Assembly: GCA_051746665.1 (NCBI GenBank) | Contig: JBNJFG010000001.1 | Location: 1 to 64,000, forward strand | Direction of reading: 5' to 3' | DNA: 64,000 nucleotides | Source: Halanaerobium sp051746665 | Lineage (GTDB): Bacteria > Bacillota > Halanaerobiia > Halanaerobiales > Halanaerobiaceae | In this document: in pieces, positions 52,853-61,772 of the stretch | Layout: each line of letters starts with the position of its first letter | Numbering within the stretch: position 1 is the first letter of the stretch | Program-made: the position numbers and the translations under genes | The notes under the pieces: model-generated | Told to the model about the DNA's origin: nothing | The model's input: only the letters and a program-made list of their open reading frames with translations | Database searches by the model: none

Positions 52853-54103
52853 TTAAATTTTTTCATAATTTTGTGATTGATCACTAATCTGATCTTTTTT
52901 TAAAAATAAAAGAGCAATAACTATTCCTAATGCAGCAAGAATAATGGTTGGATAAAAAACAAAATAATAACTCCCCATGATATCTCTAATACTGCCGGAC
53001 AATAAATTACCGATCACAGCACCGACACCATAAGCTGTGAATAAATAACCATAGTTTTTAATATAATTTTTCTTGCCAAAAAAGTAAGAAGTTGCTGCAG
53101 GTGCTATAGCAAGCCAACCACCAAGGTTGAGCCAAAAAATAGAAAAAGCTATAAAATATAATACTGGATTGGCAGAATTATTGATTATCATTAGGGTTGA
53201 AGCCAATATAATTAGTGAAAAAGAAATTATAGCTGTTTTTTTTGCTTTTAATTTATCAGTTAGTGCACCAAAAATTGGTCGGCCAATACCATTAAAAATT
53301 GCAAAAAATGAAACATAAATTGAAGCTGTAGCGGAGTCTAGATTAATTAATTCTTCTGCGACAGGTCCAGAAATTGCTATAGCCATCAACCCAATAATAG
53401 TTCCAATTACAAAAGTAGTCCATAGAGCATAGAAACTTTTACTTTTAAGCATGTTTTTTGGATCAATTTCTAAACTCTTTTTGATATTATCCATATTTTT
53501 AGAAATTTGTTTATTTTCTTCTGGAAATTTAAGCGGTAAGGCTAATAATGTAATAATTATTGCAAACAATACTCCTAAAATTTTAAATGTTGTAAAAGCA
53601 CCAAAATTTCTAATTAACCAGCTTGCTGCCGGGGCTGTAATGAATGGAGATAAACCAAATCCACCTAGTGTCAAACCAACAGCTAGCCCCTCTTTGTCTG
53701 GAAACCATTTTGCTGCAACTGCCATTGGAGCTCCATATGCTATTCCAACTCCGGTTCCTCCAATAACTCCATAGCTTATGGTAAGCATAGTAATTGAGGA
53801 TGTAAAACCAGATAAAAACCAGCCGATAGCAATTAAAAGGCCACCTGTTATTGTCATTATTCGTGGACCATATTTATCCATATAGCTGCCAGCAAATGGC
53901 ATTGCAAGTGCATAAAAAACTAAAAAAAACATATAGGGTAAGCCACTTTCTGTAGCCCCTATATTAAAAGAAGTTTCAATAGGTGTCCGAAAAATACTCC
54001 AGGAGTAAATTGTCCCCATACACATAAATATTATTAATCCCAAAGGAATATAAAGCCATCTTTTATTATTTTCAATTATTGAAACAGACTTTTCTTTTTT
54101 CAT
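52853..54103 (-). CDS. MFS transporter, oxalate/formate antiporter (OFA) family
   Basis: 416 residues, 12 spans. The N-terminus WLYIPLGLIIFMCMGTIYSWSIF is typical of the OFA subfamily, with GSYMDKYGPRIMTITGGLL as the loop 2-3 MFS motif and GGTGVGIAYGAPMAVAAKWFPDKEG after it. The real substrate of most OFA members is unknown; small carboxylates are candidates. Standalone gene, divergent from the lipid kinase. Confidence 0.88.
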   Translation of the reverse strand: MKKEKSVSIIENNKRWLYIPLGLIIFMCMGTIYSWSIFRTPIETSFNIGATESGLPYMFFLVFYALAMPFAGSYMDKYGPRIMTITGGLLIAIGWFLSGFTSSITMLTISYGVIGGTGVGIAYGAPMAVAAKWFPDKEGLAVGLTLGGFGLSPFITAPAASWLIRNFGAFTTFKILGVLFAIIITLLALPLKFPEENKQISKNMDNIKKSLEIDPKNMLKSKSFYALWTTFVIGTIIGLMAIAISGPVAEELINLDSATASIYVSFFAIFNGIGRPIFGALTDKLKAKKTAIISFSLIILASTLMIINNSANPVLYFIAFSIFWLNLGGWLAIAPAATSYFFGKKNYIKNYGYLFTAYGVGAVIGNLLSGSIRDIMGSYYFVFYPTIILAALGIVIALLFLKKDQISDQSQNYEKI

Positions 54104-54238
54104 TTTGCCTCCTTTTTTAGCTAATACTTGAATTCTTTAATAATAACTATTATAATTAAAATAATCATAACAAAAATACTTAACTTTATCAAGATAAATT
54201 AATAAAATTTAAATATTAAAGTATTTAAGGAGCAAATT

Positions 54239-55159
54239 ATGAATAAAAAAATAATGGCTGTTATTAATCCCGTTTCAGCTGGTGGAAAAACTGCTGCAGT
54301 CTGGCCTAATATGAGTAAGCATTTCAAAAAAGAAATTAATAATTTAACTGAAAAATATACTAAAGAACCTGGTGATGCTGTTAGAATTGCCAGAGAAGCT
54401 GTAGAATTAAATTATGATTATTTACTTGCTGTTGGTGGGGATGGCACAGTGAATGAGATTATAAATGGAATGCTTATGGTAAAAGCTCAGAATATAAACA
54501 CAAAATTGATCATTTATGCCCAAGGAACTGGTTCTGATTTAAACAGAAGCTTAAAACTTCCAAAAAAAATAGATAAATTTATAAGTTTGATCAAAAGAGA
54601 AAGAATTAAAAAAATAAAAGTAGTAGAAGCCCAATTTTTAAATTTAAAAAAACAAAAAGAAAAAAGATATTTTTTTAATGTTGCTGACTGTGGGATGGGA
54701 GCTGAAGTTGCAAAAAGATTAAATAAAAACAAAAAAATAACATCAGGAAGCTTGAATTATATTTTGAGAATCTTTCAGGTTTTATTTAATTATCAAAATA
54801 AAGAAGTAAAAATAGAGGCAGATAATAAATTGATTTATCAGGGTAAAATAAATACAGCTGTAATTGCTCATGGCAATTATTTTGGTGGAGGAATTAAAGT
54901 TGCTCCAGAAGCAGATTTATATAGTGATAAATTAAATTTAATTTTGCTAAAAAATTTTTCTAGACTAGGAATAGTATTAAACTTAATTAAGGGATACAAA
55001 GGAAAGCATCTTTCCCATCCATTAGTTGATTCATATCAGGCTAAAAAAATTACAATTATGACGAAAGAGTCAGTAGAATTAGAATTAGATGGTGAATCAG
55101 TTGGAAGCTGTGGTGCTAGTTTTAAAATTTCAGATAGAGAAATTTCTGTTTTAGTTTAA
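54239..55159 (+). CDS. DagK-type lipid kinase (YegS/BmrU family)
   Basis: 306 residues. NPVSAGGKTAAVWP at the N-terminus, the nucleotide-binding VGGDGTVNEIING, GTGSDLNRSLKLP, and the C-terminal VELELDGESVG are diagnostic of the diacylglycerol kinase catalytic family. It phosphorylates diacylglycerol or a related lipid at the inner membrane, recycling it for phospholipid synthesis. AGGAG lies close before the ATG. Single gene. Confidence 0.9.
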   Translation: MNKKIMAVINPVSAGGKTAAVWPNMSKHFKKEINNLTEKYTKEPGDAVRIAREAVELNYDYLLAVGGDGTVNEIINGMLMVKAQNINTKLIIYAQGTGSDLNRSLKLPKKIDKFISLIKRERIKKIKVVEAQFLNLKKQKEKRYFFNVADCGMGAEVAKRLNKNKKITSGSLNYILRIFQVLFNYQNKEVKIEADNKLIYQGKINTAVIAHGNYFGGGIKVAPEADLYSDKLNLILLKNFSRLGIVLNLIKGYKGKHLSHPLVDSYQAKKITIMTKESVELELDGESVGSCGASFKISDREISVLV

Positions 55160-55191
55160 TGTTAATTTTATGTTAAAAATATTCAGATCTT

Positions 55192-55220
55192 TTGACTTGG
55201 GAGTATTAATATTATACGAT
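55192..55220 (+). promoter_or_regulatory. likely promoter of the arsC-like gene
   Basis: TTGACT (55192-55197) and TACGAT (55215-55220), 17-bp spacer. Confidence 0.55.
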
Positions 55221-55282
55221 TATTTAAAGTTTGAATTTTTTAATAAAAGAAAATAAAATTTTGTTAAAGGGAGAGATAGTTA

Positions 55283-55684
55283 ATGAAATATAAAGTGGCT
55301 TTTGTTTGTGTTGGTAATTCCTGCCGCAGTCAAATGGCAGAAGGTTTTGCAAGAGAATATGCTGGTGATATACTTGAGGTTTACAGTGCTGGTACAGATC
55401 CTTCTCCAGAGGTAAAACCTAATGCTGTTAAGGCAATGGATGAAGTAGGAATTGATATTAGTGACCATTATCCAAAATTATTAGAAGAAATACCTTCTGA
55501 ATTAGATGTTTTAATAACTATGGGTTGTGGAGTTGAATGTCCTTATATTCCTTGTGAATTTAGAGAAGATTGGGGATTAGATGATCCAGCTGGACATCCG
55601 ATGGATGTATTTAGAGAAACAAGAGAGATTATTGATGGAAAAGTAAAAGAATTAATTGAAAAAATTCGTAATGAAGAAATTTAA
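55283..55684 (+). CDS. arsC: arsenate reductase, thioredoxin-linked low-MW phosphatase type
   Basis: 133 residues. P-loop CVGNSCRSQMAEGFA with the nucleophile Cys, then the relay cysteines in MGCGVECPYIPC, and the DDPAGHP loop, as in Staphylococcus/Bacillus ArsC. It reduces arsenate to arsenite using thioredoxin. No arsR, arsB or acr3 gene is adjacent, so it is an orphan; low-level phosphatase activity on other substrates is possible. The ribosome binding site is AAAGGGAGAG. Confidence 0.9.
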   Translation: MKYKVAFVCVGNSCRSQMAEGFAREYAGDILEVYSAGTDPSPEVKPNAVKAMDEVGIDISDHYPKLLEEIPSELDVLITMGCGVECPYIPCEFREDWGLDDPAGHPMDVFRETREIIDGKVKELIEKIRNEEI

Positions 55685-55728
55685 TTTAACTAGATAGTGT
55701 TTTTAAAATCACATATCAAAGCAAAAAA

Positions 55729-55756
55729 AACCGGCTAGTAATTATACTAGCCGGTT
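55729..55756. terminator. bidirectional terminator between arsC and a secreted protein gene
   Basis: AACCGGCTAGTA and TACTAGCCGGTT are perfectly complementary over 12 bp around ATTA. Confidence 0.9.
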
Positions 55757-55770
55757 AGTTTATATATATA

Positions 55771-56268
55771 TTAAAAATTATTTACTAAGTCACCAGTGAT
55801 ATTAGCGCCTTTTTCAATAGTAAATGTGCTTTTAGCTGCTTCATTTTCGAAGTAAACATTACCTTCTACAGTAAAGCCAGTTGTTAACTTAAAGTTTTCT
55901 GCTGCAACATAAACATCACCAGCAAAAATTCCTGCCTTAAATCTTGTGTTAGGACTCTGTACAGTAATACTTGGAGCTTCTAATGTGTATCTATCAGTTA
56001 CATTGTAATTAGAATCTTGATCATAAAGAGCTAATTTGCGGTCTAACTCTCCATCATTTTCAAACTCACCTTCTAAAACTATATCTTCATCAACACTTAA
56101 ATCCTGCTGAATAATTAAAATCCAGGAACCATCTTCTTGAGCTGCATTCATTAAACTATCCGCATCAACCACTCTAGATGGTGAAGACACAGTATCCTGT
56201 GCGCTTGCTAATGGTGCAAATAAGAGAGCTGAAACTGCAATCATTAATACAATTGTTTTGATTTTCAT
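55771..56268 (-). CDS. small secreted protein of unknown function
   Basis: 165 residues with a clear signal peptide (residues 1-23, ASA|QD) and no lipobox, cysteine or membrane span afterwards. The mature protein is acidic and beta-rich; SPNTRFKAGIFAGDVYVAAENFK and FTVEGNVYFEN have the alternating pattern of stacked beta strands or a beta-solenoid, reminiscent of bactofilin-like or polymer-forming cell-surface proteins. I do not recognise the family. Excellent ribosome binding site (AAAGGAGG). Confidence 0.75.
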   Translation of the reverse strand: MKIKTIVLMIAVSALLFAPLASAQDTVSSPSRVVDADSLMNAAQEDGSWILIIQQDLSVDEDIVLEGEFENDGELDRKLALYDQDSNYNVTDRYTLEAPSITVQSPNTRFKAGIFAGDVYVAAENFKLTTGFTVEGNVYFENEAAKSTFTIEKGANITGDLVNNF

Positions 56269-56310
56269 AAATAAATCCTCCTTTGAATTATTATTGATTT
56301 ACTCAACTTA

Positions 56311-56332
56311 ATTATAGTTTAACACATATGTG
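56311..56332 (-). promoter_or_regulatory. -10 element and palindrome upstream of the secreted protein gene
   Basis: TATAAT (56316-56311, minus strand) is preceded by the perfect palindrome CACATATGTG (56332-56323). A TTGACA occurs further upstream with a spacer too long for direct use. The palindrome may be an operator. Confidence 0.4.
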
Positions 56333-56518
56333 AAATTTGTGTCAAGTATTTTGTTTAAATTTACCGTTTATTATTGAAAAAATAGCAAATAAGGTTGTTA
56401 ATAAAATCAGATAATTCCTCAAAAAAAGAGTGCTGTTTTAAATAGTCTAAGATTATGGTACAATAAAGATATAATTATATTAATTGATTTTAATTTAAAG
56501 AAAGGTATTGGTGAAATA

Positions 56519-56983
56519 ATGAGAAGTAGTGATATTGATACAACAGGAATTGAAGAAGCTCCAGAGAATGTAGAGTTCAATGAAGGTGATAAAGTTAATA
56601 TTCTGGTTTACAAATTTACTGATTTAGGAGCATCAGTAATTATTGATGATAAATATTTCGGTTTAGTTTACGAAAATGATATTTATAAAGATATAACTAT
56701 TGGAGATACACTTGATGGGTATATTAAAAAAATCAGAGAAGATAATAAAATTGATGTTAGTTTGCGTAAAATTGGTTATGGTAGGATAGAAGATGCCAAG
56801 GAAAAAATCCTTGCTAAACTCAAAGAAAAGGGTGGATCTTTACCATTAAATGATGATAGTTCACCAGGACAAATAAAGAAATCTTTACAAATTAGTAAGG
56901 GTAGTTTTAAAAAGGCCATTGGTGGTTTATATAAGGAAAAAATTATAAATATAACTTCTAAGGGCATTAGATTAAAAAAATAA
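56519..56983 (+). CDS. S1-domain RNA-binding protein, short CvfB-like
   Basis: 154 residues: one S1 domain (about 20-85; DKVNILVYKFTDLGASVII, DGYIKKIREDNKIDVSLR) followed by a winged-helix-like tail (SPGQIKKSLQISKGSFKKAIGGLY). Full CvfB/YitL proteins (~280 residues) carry extra N-terminal S1 units; this looks like the C-terminal half only, as a free gene with its own start and TTGGTGA site. Likely RNA-binding regulator; targets unknown. Confidence 0.75.
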   Translation: MRSSDIDTTGIEEAPENVEFNEGDKVNILVYKFTDLGASVIIDDKYFGLVYENDIYKDITIGDTLDGYIKKIREDNKIDVSLRKIGYGRIEDAKEKILAKLKEKGGSLPLNDDSSPGQIKKSLQISKGSFKKAIGGLYKEKIINITSKGIRLKK

Positions 56984-57005
56984 TTAGAGAAAAGAGTTGT
57001 TAAAA

Positions 57006-57698
57006 GTGAAAAAAATAGCTTCTTTTTTTAAGTGCAGCAGCATTAAATTTATAATGATTAATTTAGCTATTTTTATTTTATTAACTACTATTTCAACATC
57101 AGCTTTAGAAGTTATTTCTCTTCCGATTGAAAAAAATGAAGAAGATATTTATCAAATCGAAGCTGAAATTCCACTCATATTGGATTTAGAACCAAAAAAC
57201 ATTCAGGATAAGTATAATAAGATGTTTAGAGATAATATTTTTAGTTTTATCGAATATACTATAGAAATGGCCAGACAAAGTCAGCATGATTTTGCAGAAG
57301 CTGATTTTCCTATACATGAATTTATTGCTAAAGTAGATTTTAATATAAAAAATGTTCAAGAAATTTTAAGTATAAAATTTAATTATTATCAGTATACAGG
57401 TGGTGCTCATGGGAATCCCTATAGTTTGAGTTATAACATCGATCTTGAAACTGGAACAGAATTAGAGTTAATAGATTTTTTAAATAGAAAAAATATAACT
57501 TTATTAGAAATAGAGAAAATAATAAGATCGGAAGTTGAAAATAATCCAGATAAATATTTTCAAGCGGATTATGGTTTTCAAAATTTAGCAGATGATCAAA
57601 ATTATTATATTGAAGATGGTGAGTTAATTGTATATTTTCAACCTTATGCAATAGCTCCATATTCAACTGGCATTCCAGAATTTAGAATTAAATATTGA
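57006..57698 (+). CDS. exported DUF3298/DUF4163 protein, RsiV-like extracellular domain
   Basis: The N-terminus has a long hydrophobic segment (about residues 15-35) that may be a signal anchor. The remainder matches the RsiV-type domain: IQDKYNKMFRDNIFSF, YYQYTGGAHGNPYS (hallmark), IDLETGTELELIDFL and ELIVYFQPYAIAPYSTG. 230 residues. In Bacillus RsiV this domain binds lysozyme; here no sigma factor is adjacent. GTG 57006 is preferred to TTG 56997 because AAAGAG directly abuts the TTG. Function otherwise unknown. Confidence 0.8.
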   Translation: MKKIASFFKCSSIKFIMINLAIFILLTTISTSALEVISLPIEKNEEDIYQIEAEIPLILDLEPKNIQDKYNKMFRDNIFSFIEYTIEMARQSQHDFAEADFPIHEFIAKVDFNIKNVQEILSIKFNYYQYTGGAHGNPYSLSYNIDLETGTELELIDFLNRKNITLLEIEKIIRSEVENNPDKYFQADYGFQNLADDQNYYIEDGELIVYFQPYAIAPYSTGIPEFRIKY

Positions 57699-57734
57699 TT
57701 TATTTAAATTTTATTTTTAAATTTATAATTATTG

Positions 57735-57766
57735 AGAGCAGCTGATTTTATGGCTGCTCTTTTATC
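57735..57766 (+). terminator. intrinsic terminator after the DUF3298 gene
   Basis: AGAGCAGC and GCTGCTCT, perfect 8-bp stem, 10-nt loop, then TTTATCTTTT. Confidence 0.85.
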
Positions 57767-57818
57767 TTTTATATCAAAAAAATCGATTTTATTTAGACTA
57801 AAAAATCATCTCCCTAAA

Positions 57819-57832
57819 CAAACATTTGTTTG
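57819..57832. promoter_or_regulatory. LexA-like box 1 at the polY promoter
   Basis: CAAACATTTGTTTG is a perfect palindrome close to the Bacillus SOS box CGAACN4GTTCG. It overlaps the -35. Confidence 0.65.
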
Positions 57833-57858
57833 ATAAAAATAGATAGATGTGCTAAAAT
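57830..57858 (+). promoter_or_regulatory. polY promoter
   Basis: TTGATA (57830-57835) and TAAAAT (57853-57858), 17-bp spacer. LexA-like boxes lie on both sides. Confidence 0.7.
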
Positions 57859-57863
57859 ATATT

Positions 57864-57877
57864 TAAACAAGTGTTCG
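57864..57877. promoter_or_regulatory. LexA-like box 2 at the polY promoter
   Basis: TAAACAAGTGTTCG (reverse complement CGAACACTTGTTTA) matches GAACN4GTTC at seven of eight positions. It is 45 bp from box 1, at the expected transcription start. Confidence 0.65.
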
Positions 57878-57900
57878 TTTAAATTTTAGGGGGGATTTTT

Positions 57901-59157
57901 ATGCATCCCGATTATAGTGATGCACCATCAGATCAAATATTGTGTGTTGATATGAAATCATTTTATGCCAGTATAGAATTAGTTAGAAGAAAAATCCATC
58001 CATTGAAAGGATTTTTAGCGGTAATTGGTGATAAAAATAGAAAAGGATCAGTTGTTCTCGCAGCTTCGGCTGCTTTAAAGAAAAAATATGGGATAAAAAC
58101 TGCTGATAGACTATTTCAAATTCCTGATCAAGATGAAATTATATTGGCAGAAGCAAATATGGAACTTTATCTTGATATTTCAATGAAAATTACCGAAATT
58201 TTCAATTCTTATTTACCTCTAGAAGCCATACATATTTATTCAATAGATGAAGCCTGGTTAAAACTAAATGGAAGTCAAAAAAAATATGGCAATTCATTTG
58301 AAGCAGCAATAAAGATAAAAAAAGAAATATGGGAAAAATATAAAATACCATGCAGTATGGGAATTGGTCCTAATATGTTTATGGCTAAAGTGGCCATGGA
58401 CAATGAAGGTAAAAAAACAGGACTCTGCAGCTGGGATTATAGTGATATTCCTGATAAATTATGGCCCCTTAAACTTTCAGATTGTTGGGGGATTGGCAGT
58501 CGGACTAAAAAAAAGCTAAATAAAATTGGAGTTTATACAGTTGGGGAACTAGCTCATCTACCTTTGAAATATTTAGAAAATAAGTTTGGTATTATTGGCA
58601 ATCAACTTTACTATCATGCCTGGGGCATAGATTATTCTGAATTAGAAGGACACTTTAATGATCCTAAAAAAGCAGTTGGACGTGGAATCACTTTATACAG
58701 TGATTATAGAGAAATTGAAGCTATCAAAACAGTAATATTTAACTTGGCAGAAGAAGTTGGCAAAAGAGTTCGAAAAAACAATTTAAAGGGTAGAACTGTT
58801 TCACTGTCACTTGGCTATTCTAAAGAAGAAATAAAAAAAGGGTTTTCCAGACAACTTAGCCTGGAAAAAGAAACTGATATGACAAAAGATATTTTTCAGA
58901 CTGCTGTAGTAATCTTAAATAAACATTATAAAGGAGAAAAAGTAAGAAAAATAAGTCTTTATCTTGCAAACTTTATAGAATCTAATTATCTACAGCTGAA
59001 TTTATTTAAAAATGATTTGAAAAGATCAGAAATTAATCAAATTAGAGATCAGCTGGCTCAAAAAATGGGCAGAGATGTACTGTACTATGCGCGTAATTTA
59101 GAAAAAGGAAATATTAAAGATAGGATTGAAAATACAATCGGTGGACATAAAAAATAG
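57901..59157 (+). CDS. Y-family DNA polymerase (UvrX/UmuC-like)
   Basis: 418 residues. Catalytic motifs CVDMKSFYASIE and IYSIDEAWLKL, then a helix-hairpin-helix (CWGIGSRTKKKLNKIGVYTVGEL) and little-finger domain (GRGITLYSDY). The MKSFYAS and IDEAWL wording fits the Bacillus UvrX/YqjW branch rather than DinB. Error-prone translesion synthesis in the SOS response, consistent with two LexA-like boxes at the promoter. A YolD-like gene, the usual upstream partner of this branch, lies tail to tail with abutting stop codons. The ribosome binding site is AGGGGGG. Confidence 0.9.
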   Translation: MHPDYSDAPSDQILCVDMKSFYASIELVRRKIHPLKGFLAVIGDKNRKGSVVLAASAALKKKYGIKTADRLFQIPDQDEIILAEANMELYLDISMKITEIFNSYLPLEAIHIYSIDEAWLKLNGSQKKYGNSFEAAIKIKKEIWEKYKIPCSMGIGPNMFMAKVAMDNEGKKTGLCSWDYSDIPDKLWPLKLSDCWGIGSRTKKKLNKIGVYTVGELAHLPLKYLENKFGIIGNQLYYHAWGIDYSELEGHFNDPKKAVGRGITLYSDYREIEAIKTVIFNLAEEVGKRVRKNNLKGRTVSLSLGYSKEEIKKGFSRQLSLEKETDMTKDIFQTAVVILNKHYKGEKVRKISLYLANFIESNYLQLNLFKNDLKRSEINQIRDQLAQKMGRDVLYYARNLEKGNIKDRIENTIGGHKK

Positions 59158-59487
59158 TTAAATGGAAATTTCTATAATTTGCTCAAAAGAAAATTTTTTG
59201 ATCTGATTATTATTTTTTTTTATTTTAATTTCTTCTTTATAATCATCAATTTCAAAGATTGTCCCTTTTATTTCTTTGATTTTTTTGTTTTCATAAAAAA
59301 TAAGCTTTAGATTCAAATTTTTATTTACAGCTTTTTTAATCTTTAAATTAAAATCTTCCAGCTGCTGTTGATCAAGTTCTGGCTTTTCTAGATCCTGTTC
59401 TTTTAATTTCAATTCTTTTAATCTTCTTTGGTGCTCAACCAGCATTAAAGAATTCCATTTTTTATTACCTCGATCTTTGAAGTTCAT
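59158..59487 (-). CDS. YolD-like protein
   Basis: 109 residues. The N-terminus FKDRGNKKWNSLMLVEH matches the YolD hallmark DRGxxKWxxxMMLPEH; KPELDQQQLEDFN is the second conserved block. ATG 59487 is preferred to GTG 59496 because AGGAG overlaps the latter. In bacilli yolD-like genes form LexA-controlled operons with UvrX-type polymerases. Here the gene is separate, on the opposite strand, with its own LexA-like box at 59567-59580. Lysine-rich; function unknown but probably assists the polymerase. Confidence 0.85.
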   Translation of the reverse strand: MNFKDRGNKKWNSLMLVEHQRRLKELKLKEQDLEKPELDQQQLEDFNLKIKKAVNKNLNLKLIFYENKKIKEIKGTIFEIDDYKEEIKIKKNNNQIKKFSFEQIIEISI

Positions 59488-59559
59488 ATTTTTCACTCCT
59501 AAGTAAAATTTAAAATTTTTCAGTTTAATTAATAATTTAACTAGCTGATGACATCTATA

Positions 59560-59588
59560 ATTTTAGCATACATATGTTTGTAAAGCAA
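59560..59588 (-). promoter_or_regulatory. yolD-like promoter with LexA-like box
   Basis: TTGCTT (59588-59583) and TAAAAT (59565-59560), 17-bp spacer. The 14-bp box CAAACATATGTATG (59580-59567) fills the spacer and resembles CGAACATATGTTCG. Confidence 0.6.
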
Positions 59589-59647
59589 TAACTAATTTTA
59601 AATTTAACGCCAATTTTCTTTAAATTTAGAATTAGAATATATTATGA

Positions 59648-59691
59648 TATAATAATTTTAAGCAAACGATTATTTACAAATATGAATTTGT
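59648..59691 (+). promoter_or_regulatory. promoter and palindrome before the polysaccharide cluster
   Basis: An extended -10 (TGATATAAT, hexamer 59648-59653) is followed by the inverted repeat ACAAAT-ATGA-ATTTGT (59676-59691), a possible operator or leader hairpin. The -35 is weak. Confidence 0.45.
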
Positions 59692-59752
59692 GTATAAATT
59701 TAGATTTATCATAAAAATAATTTTTAAAAAAGCAATACGAGGAGGAAACATA

Positions 59753-60724
59753 ATGAAAATTTTAGTTACAGGTGGTGCTGGTTTTATTGGCAGCAACTTT
59801 ATTCATTATCAACTGGAAAATTATGATGATCAGATTATCAATGTTGATAAATTAAGTTATGCCGGGAATCTTGATAACTTAAAAGATATAGAGGCTAATC
59901 CTAATTATGAATTTCAACAGCTTGATATCTGTAATAAGGAAAAAATTGATCAGATAATGCACCAGGGGATAGATTATATAGTTAACTTTGCGGCTGAATC
60001 TCATGTTGACAGGAGCATAGAAGACCCTTCAGTTTTTGTCAAAACTAATATTGAAGGTACCCAGAATTTGCTTGATCTGGCTCTAAAATTTGGGGTTAAA
60101 AAATTTATACAAATTTCTACAGATGAAGTTTATGGCAGCTTGGGTAAAAATGGTAAGTTCAGTGAAAAAAGCTGTTTAAATCCCTCAAATCCATATGCAG
60201 CTTCAAAGGCGTCAGCAGATTTATTAGTAAAATCTTATTTTAAAACTTATGATCTGCCAATTAATATTACCCGCTGCTCAAACAATTTTGGCCCCTATCA
60301 ATATCCTGAAAAACTAATTCCTCTTTTTATTATCAATGCACTTCATAACGAAAAATTACCAGTTTATGGTGATGGCTGTAATATCAGAGACTGGATTTAT
60401 GTTAAAGATCACTGTAAAGCGGTGGATTTAGTAATGCGCAAAGGTGAAGATGGAGAAATTTATAATATTGGGGCCGATAATGAAAAAACTAATTTAGAAA
60501 TAACTGGGCAAATTCTTTCTCTGCTTTCTAAAACGGAATTGTTAATTAAGCATGTAAAAGATCGTAAGGGTCATGATTATCGGTATGCAGTTGACAGTAG
60601 TAAAATAAAAAAAAGATTGGGATGGGAAGTTGAATATGATTTTGAAAATGCAATGAGAAAAACTTTGAACTGGTATCTTGATCATAAAAAATGGTGGCAA
60701 AAAATAATTAATGATGAAGAATAG
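59753..60724 (+). CDS. rfbB: dTDP-glucose 4,6-dehydratase
   Basis: 323 residues, extended SDR fold: TGGAGFIGSNF (NAD), AESHVDRSIEDP, STDEVYGSLG (catalytic Asp-Glu in place of the usual Ser/Thr acid), YAASKASAD (Tyr-Lys), and NNFGPYQYPEKLIP. It forms dTDP-4-keto-6-deoxyglucose, the precursor of deoxysugars. ATG 59753 follows GAGGAGGAAA; the open frame extends upstream without a site. rfbA, C and D are not in the window. It opens the surface-polysaccharide cluster. Confidence 0.93.
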   Translation: MKILVTGGAGFIGSNFIHYQLENYDDQIINVDKLSYAGNLDNLKDIEANPNYEFQQLDICNKEKIDQIMHQGIDYIVNFAAESHVDRSIEDPSVFVKTNIEGTQNLLDLALKFGVKKFIQISTDEVYGSLGKNGKFSEKSCLNPSNPYAASKASADLLVKSYFKTYDLPINITRCSNNFGPYQYPEKLIPLFIINALHNEKLPVYGDGCNIRDWIYVKDHCKAVDLVMRKGEDGEIYNIGADNEKTNLEITGQILSLLSKTELLIKHVKDRKGHDYRYAVDSSKIKKRLGWEVEYDFENAMRKTLNWYLDHKKWWQKIINDEE

Positions 60725-60863
60725 ATTAACTTGATCTATAATATTCGTTTTTGACGATTAACTCTTGTTATTTGATCTGATTAATAATATAATTAATTAA
60801 GAACATTAGTTAAAAAACAATATTTTCTAAATTATATTATATATATTATGAAAGGGTGTATTT

Positions 60864-61754
60864 ATGCATATTGAAAGTCTTAAGTATTTTCAACAAATAG
60901 CAAAGTTAAAAAGTATATCTAAGGTGGCAAATAATTCTCATATATCTCAGCCAGCTTTAAGCCAGCAAATACAAAAACTTGAAGATTCATTGGGTAAAAA
61001 ATTATTTATTCGCAGCAATCGCGGGGTTAAATTAACAGAATCTGGTAAAATAGTGCTGAAATATGCAGATAATATAATTAGAACTCATACTAAAATGCTT
61101 TCTGATTTAAATGATCAAGAGAGTAAGGAAATAAAAATAGAAGGTGAGCATACAATTGCAACATACTGTCTTCCTTGTGCTATTTTAAATATGAATTTTA
61201 AATTTCCGAACCATAAATATAATCTTGTATCAGCATCTTCAGATGAAATTGAGCAGGATGTTTTAAGCGATATCTGTGAAGTTGGTTTTACAACTAGACC
61301 TTCTAGAGCAGAAAATTTGATTTCTGAGAAGGTAATTAATGAGAAAGTAGTGGTGATTTCTCCGCCTGCTTTTGATTTGCCGGAAAAAGTTAAATTAGAA
61401 GAAATTATAGACCATAAATTTGTAATTTTAAAAGAAGACTGTATAATTAAGGAAAATTTTAAAAATTCTCTTGAAGATTTAGGACTTGATTTTTCAGAGA
61501 TGGAGGTTATATCGCGTCTGGATTCTACTGAAGCTATTAAAACTTTAGTAAGAAAAGGTTATGGGATTGCCTTTGTTCCTTATAATGCAGTTAGAGACGA
61601 ATTTAGTGCTAATGAAATTAAGGTATCAAGAATTACAGATTATGACTTAGATTATGATATCTATATGATTAATAAAAAAGCAAAATTTCTATCAGATGAG
61701 GTAAAAGAATTTATAGCTAACTTTAAAAAATTAGGGAAGCATATTTGTTATTAG
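60864..61754 (+). CDS. LysR-family transcriptional regulator
   Basis: 296 residues. The N-terminal helix-turn-helix is MHIESLKYFQQIAKLKSISK to ISQPALSQQIQKLEDSLGKKLF, then the LysR substrate domain (VGFTTRPSRAENLISE, VRKGYGIAFVP). It lies inside the polysaccharide cluster on the same strand between rfbB and the aminotransferase gene, 18 bp before the latter, so is likely co-transcribed with it. Target unknown. The effector domain is typical of CysB/YtlI-like regulators only in outline. Confidence 0.9.
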   Translation: MHIESLKYFQQIAKLKSISKVANNSHISQPALSQQIQKLEDSLGKKLFIRSNRGVKLTESGKIVLKYADNIIRTHTKMLSDLNDQESKEIKIEGEHTIATYCLPCAILNMNFKFPNHKYNLVSASSDEIEQDVLSDICEVGFTTRPSRAENLISEKVINEKVVVISPPAFDLPEKVKLEEIIDHKFVILKEDCIIKENFKNSLEDLGLDFSEMEVISRLDSTEAIKTLVRKGYGIAFVPYNAVRDEFSANEIKVSRITDYDLDYDIYMINKKAKFLSDEVKEFIANFKKLGKHICY

Positions 61755-61772
61755 AGAACGGAGCAATTTTTT

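Noticed and set aside
59690..59752. N-terminal extension of rfbB from the upstream TTG
   Set aside because: It lies over the promoter palindrome; GAGGAGGAAA and the GGAGFIGSN motif place the start at ATG 59753.
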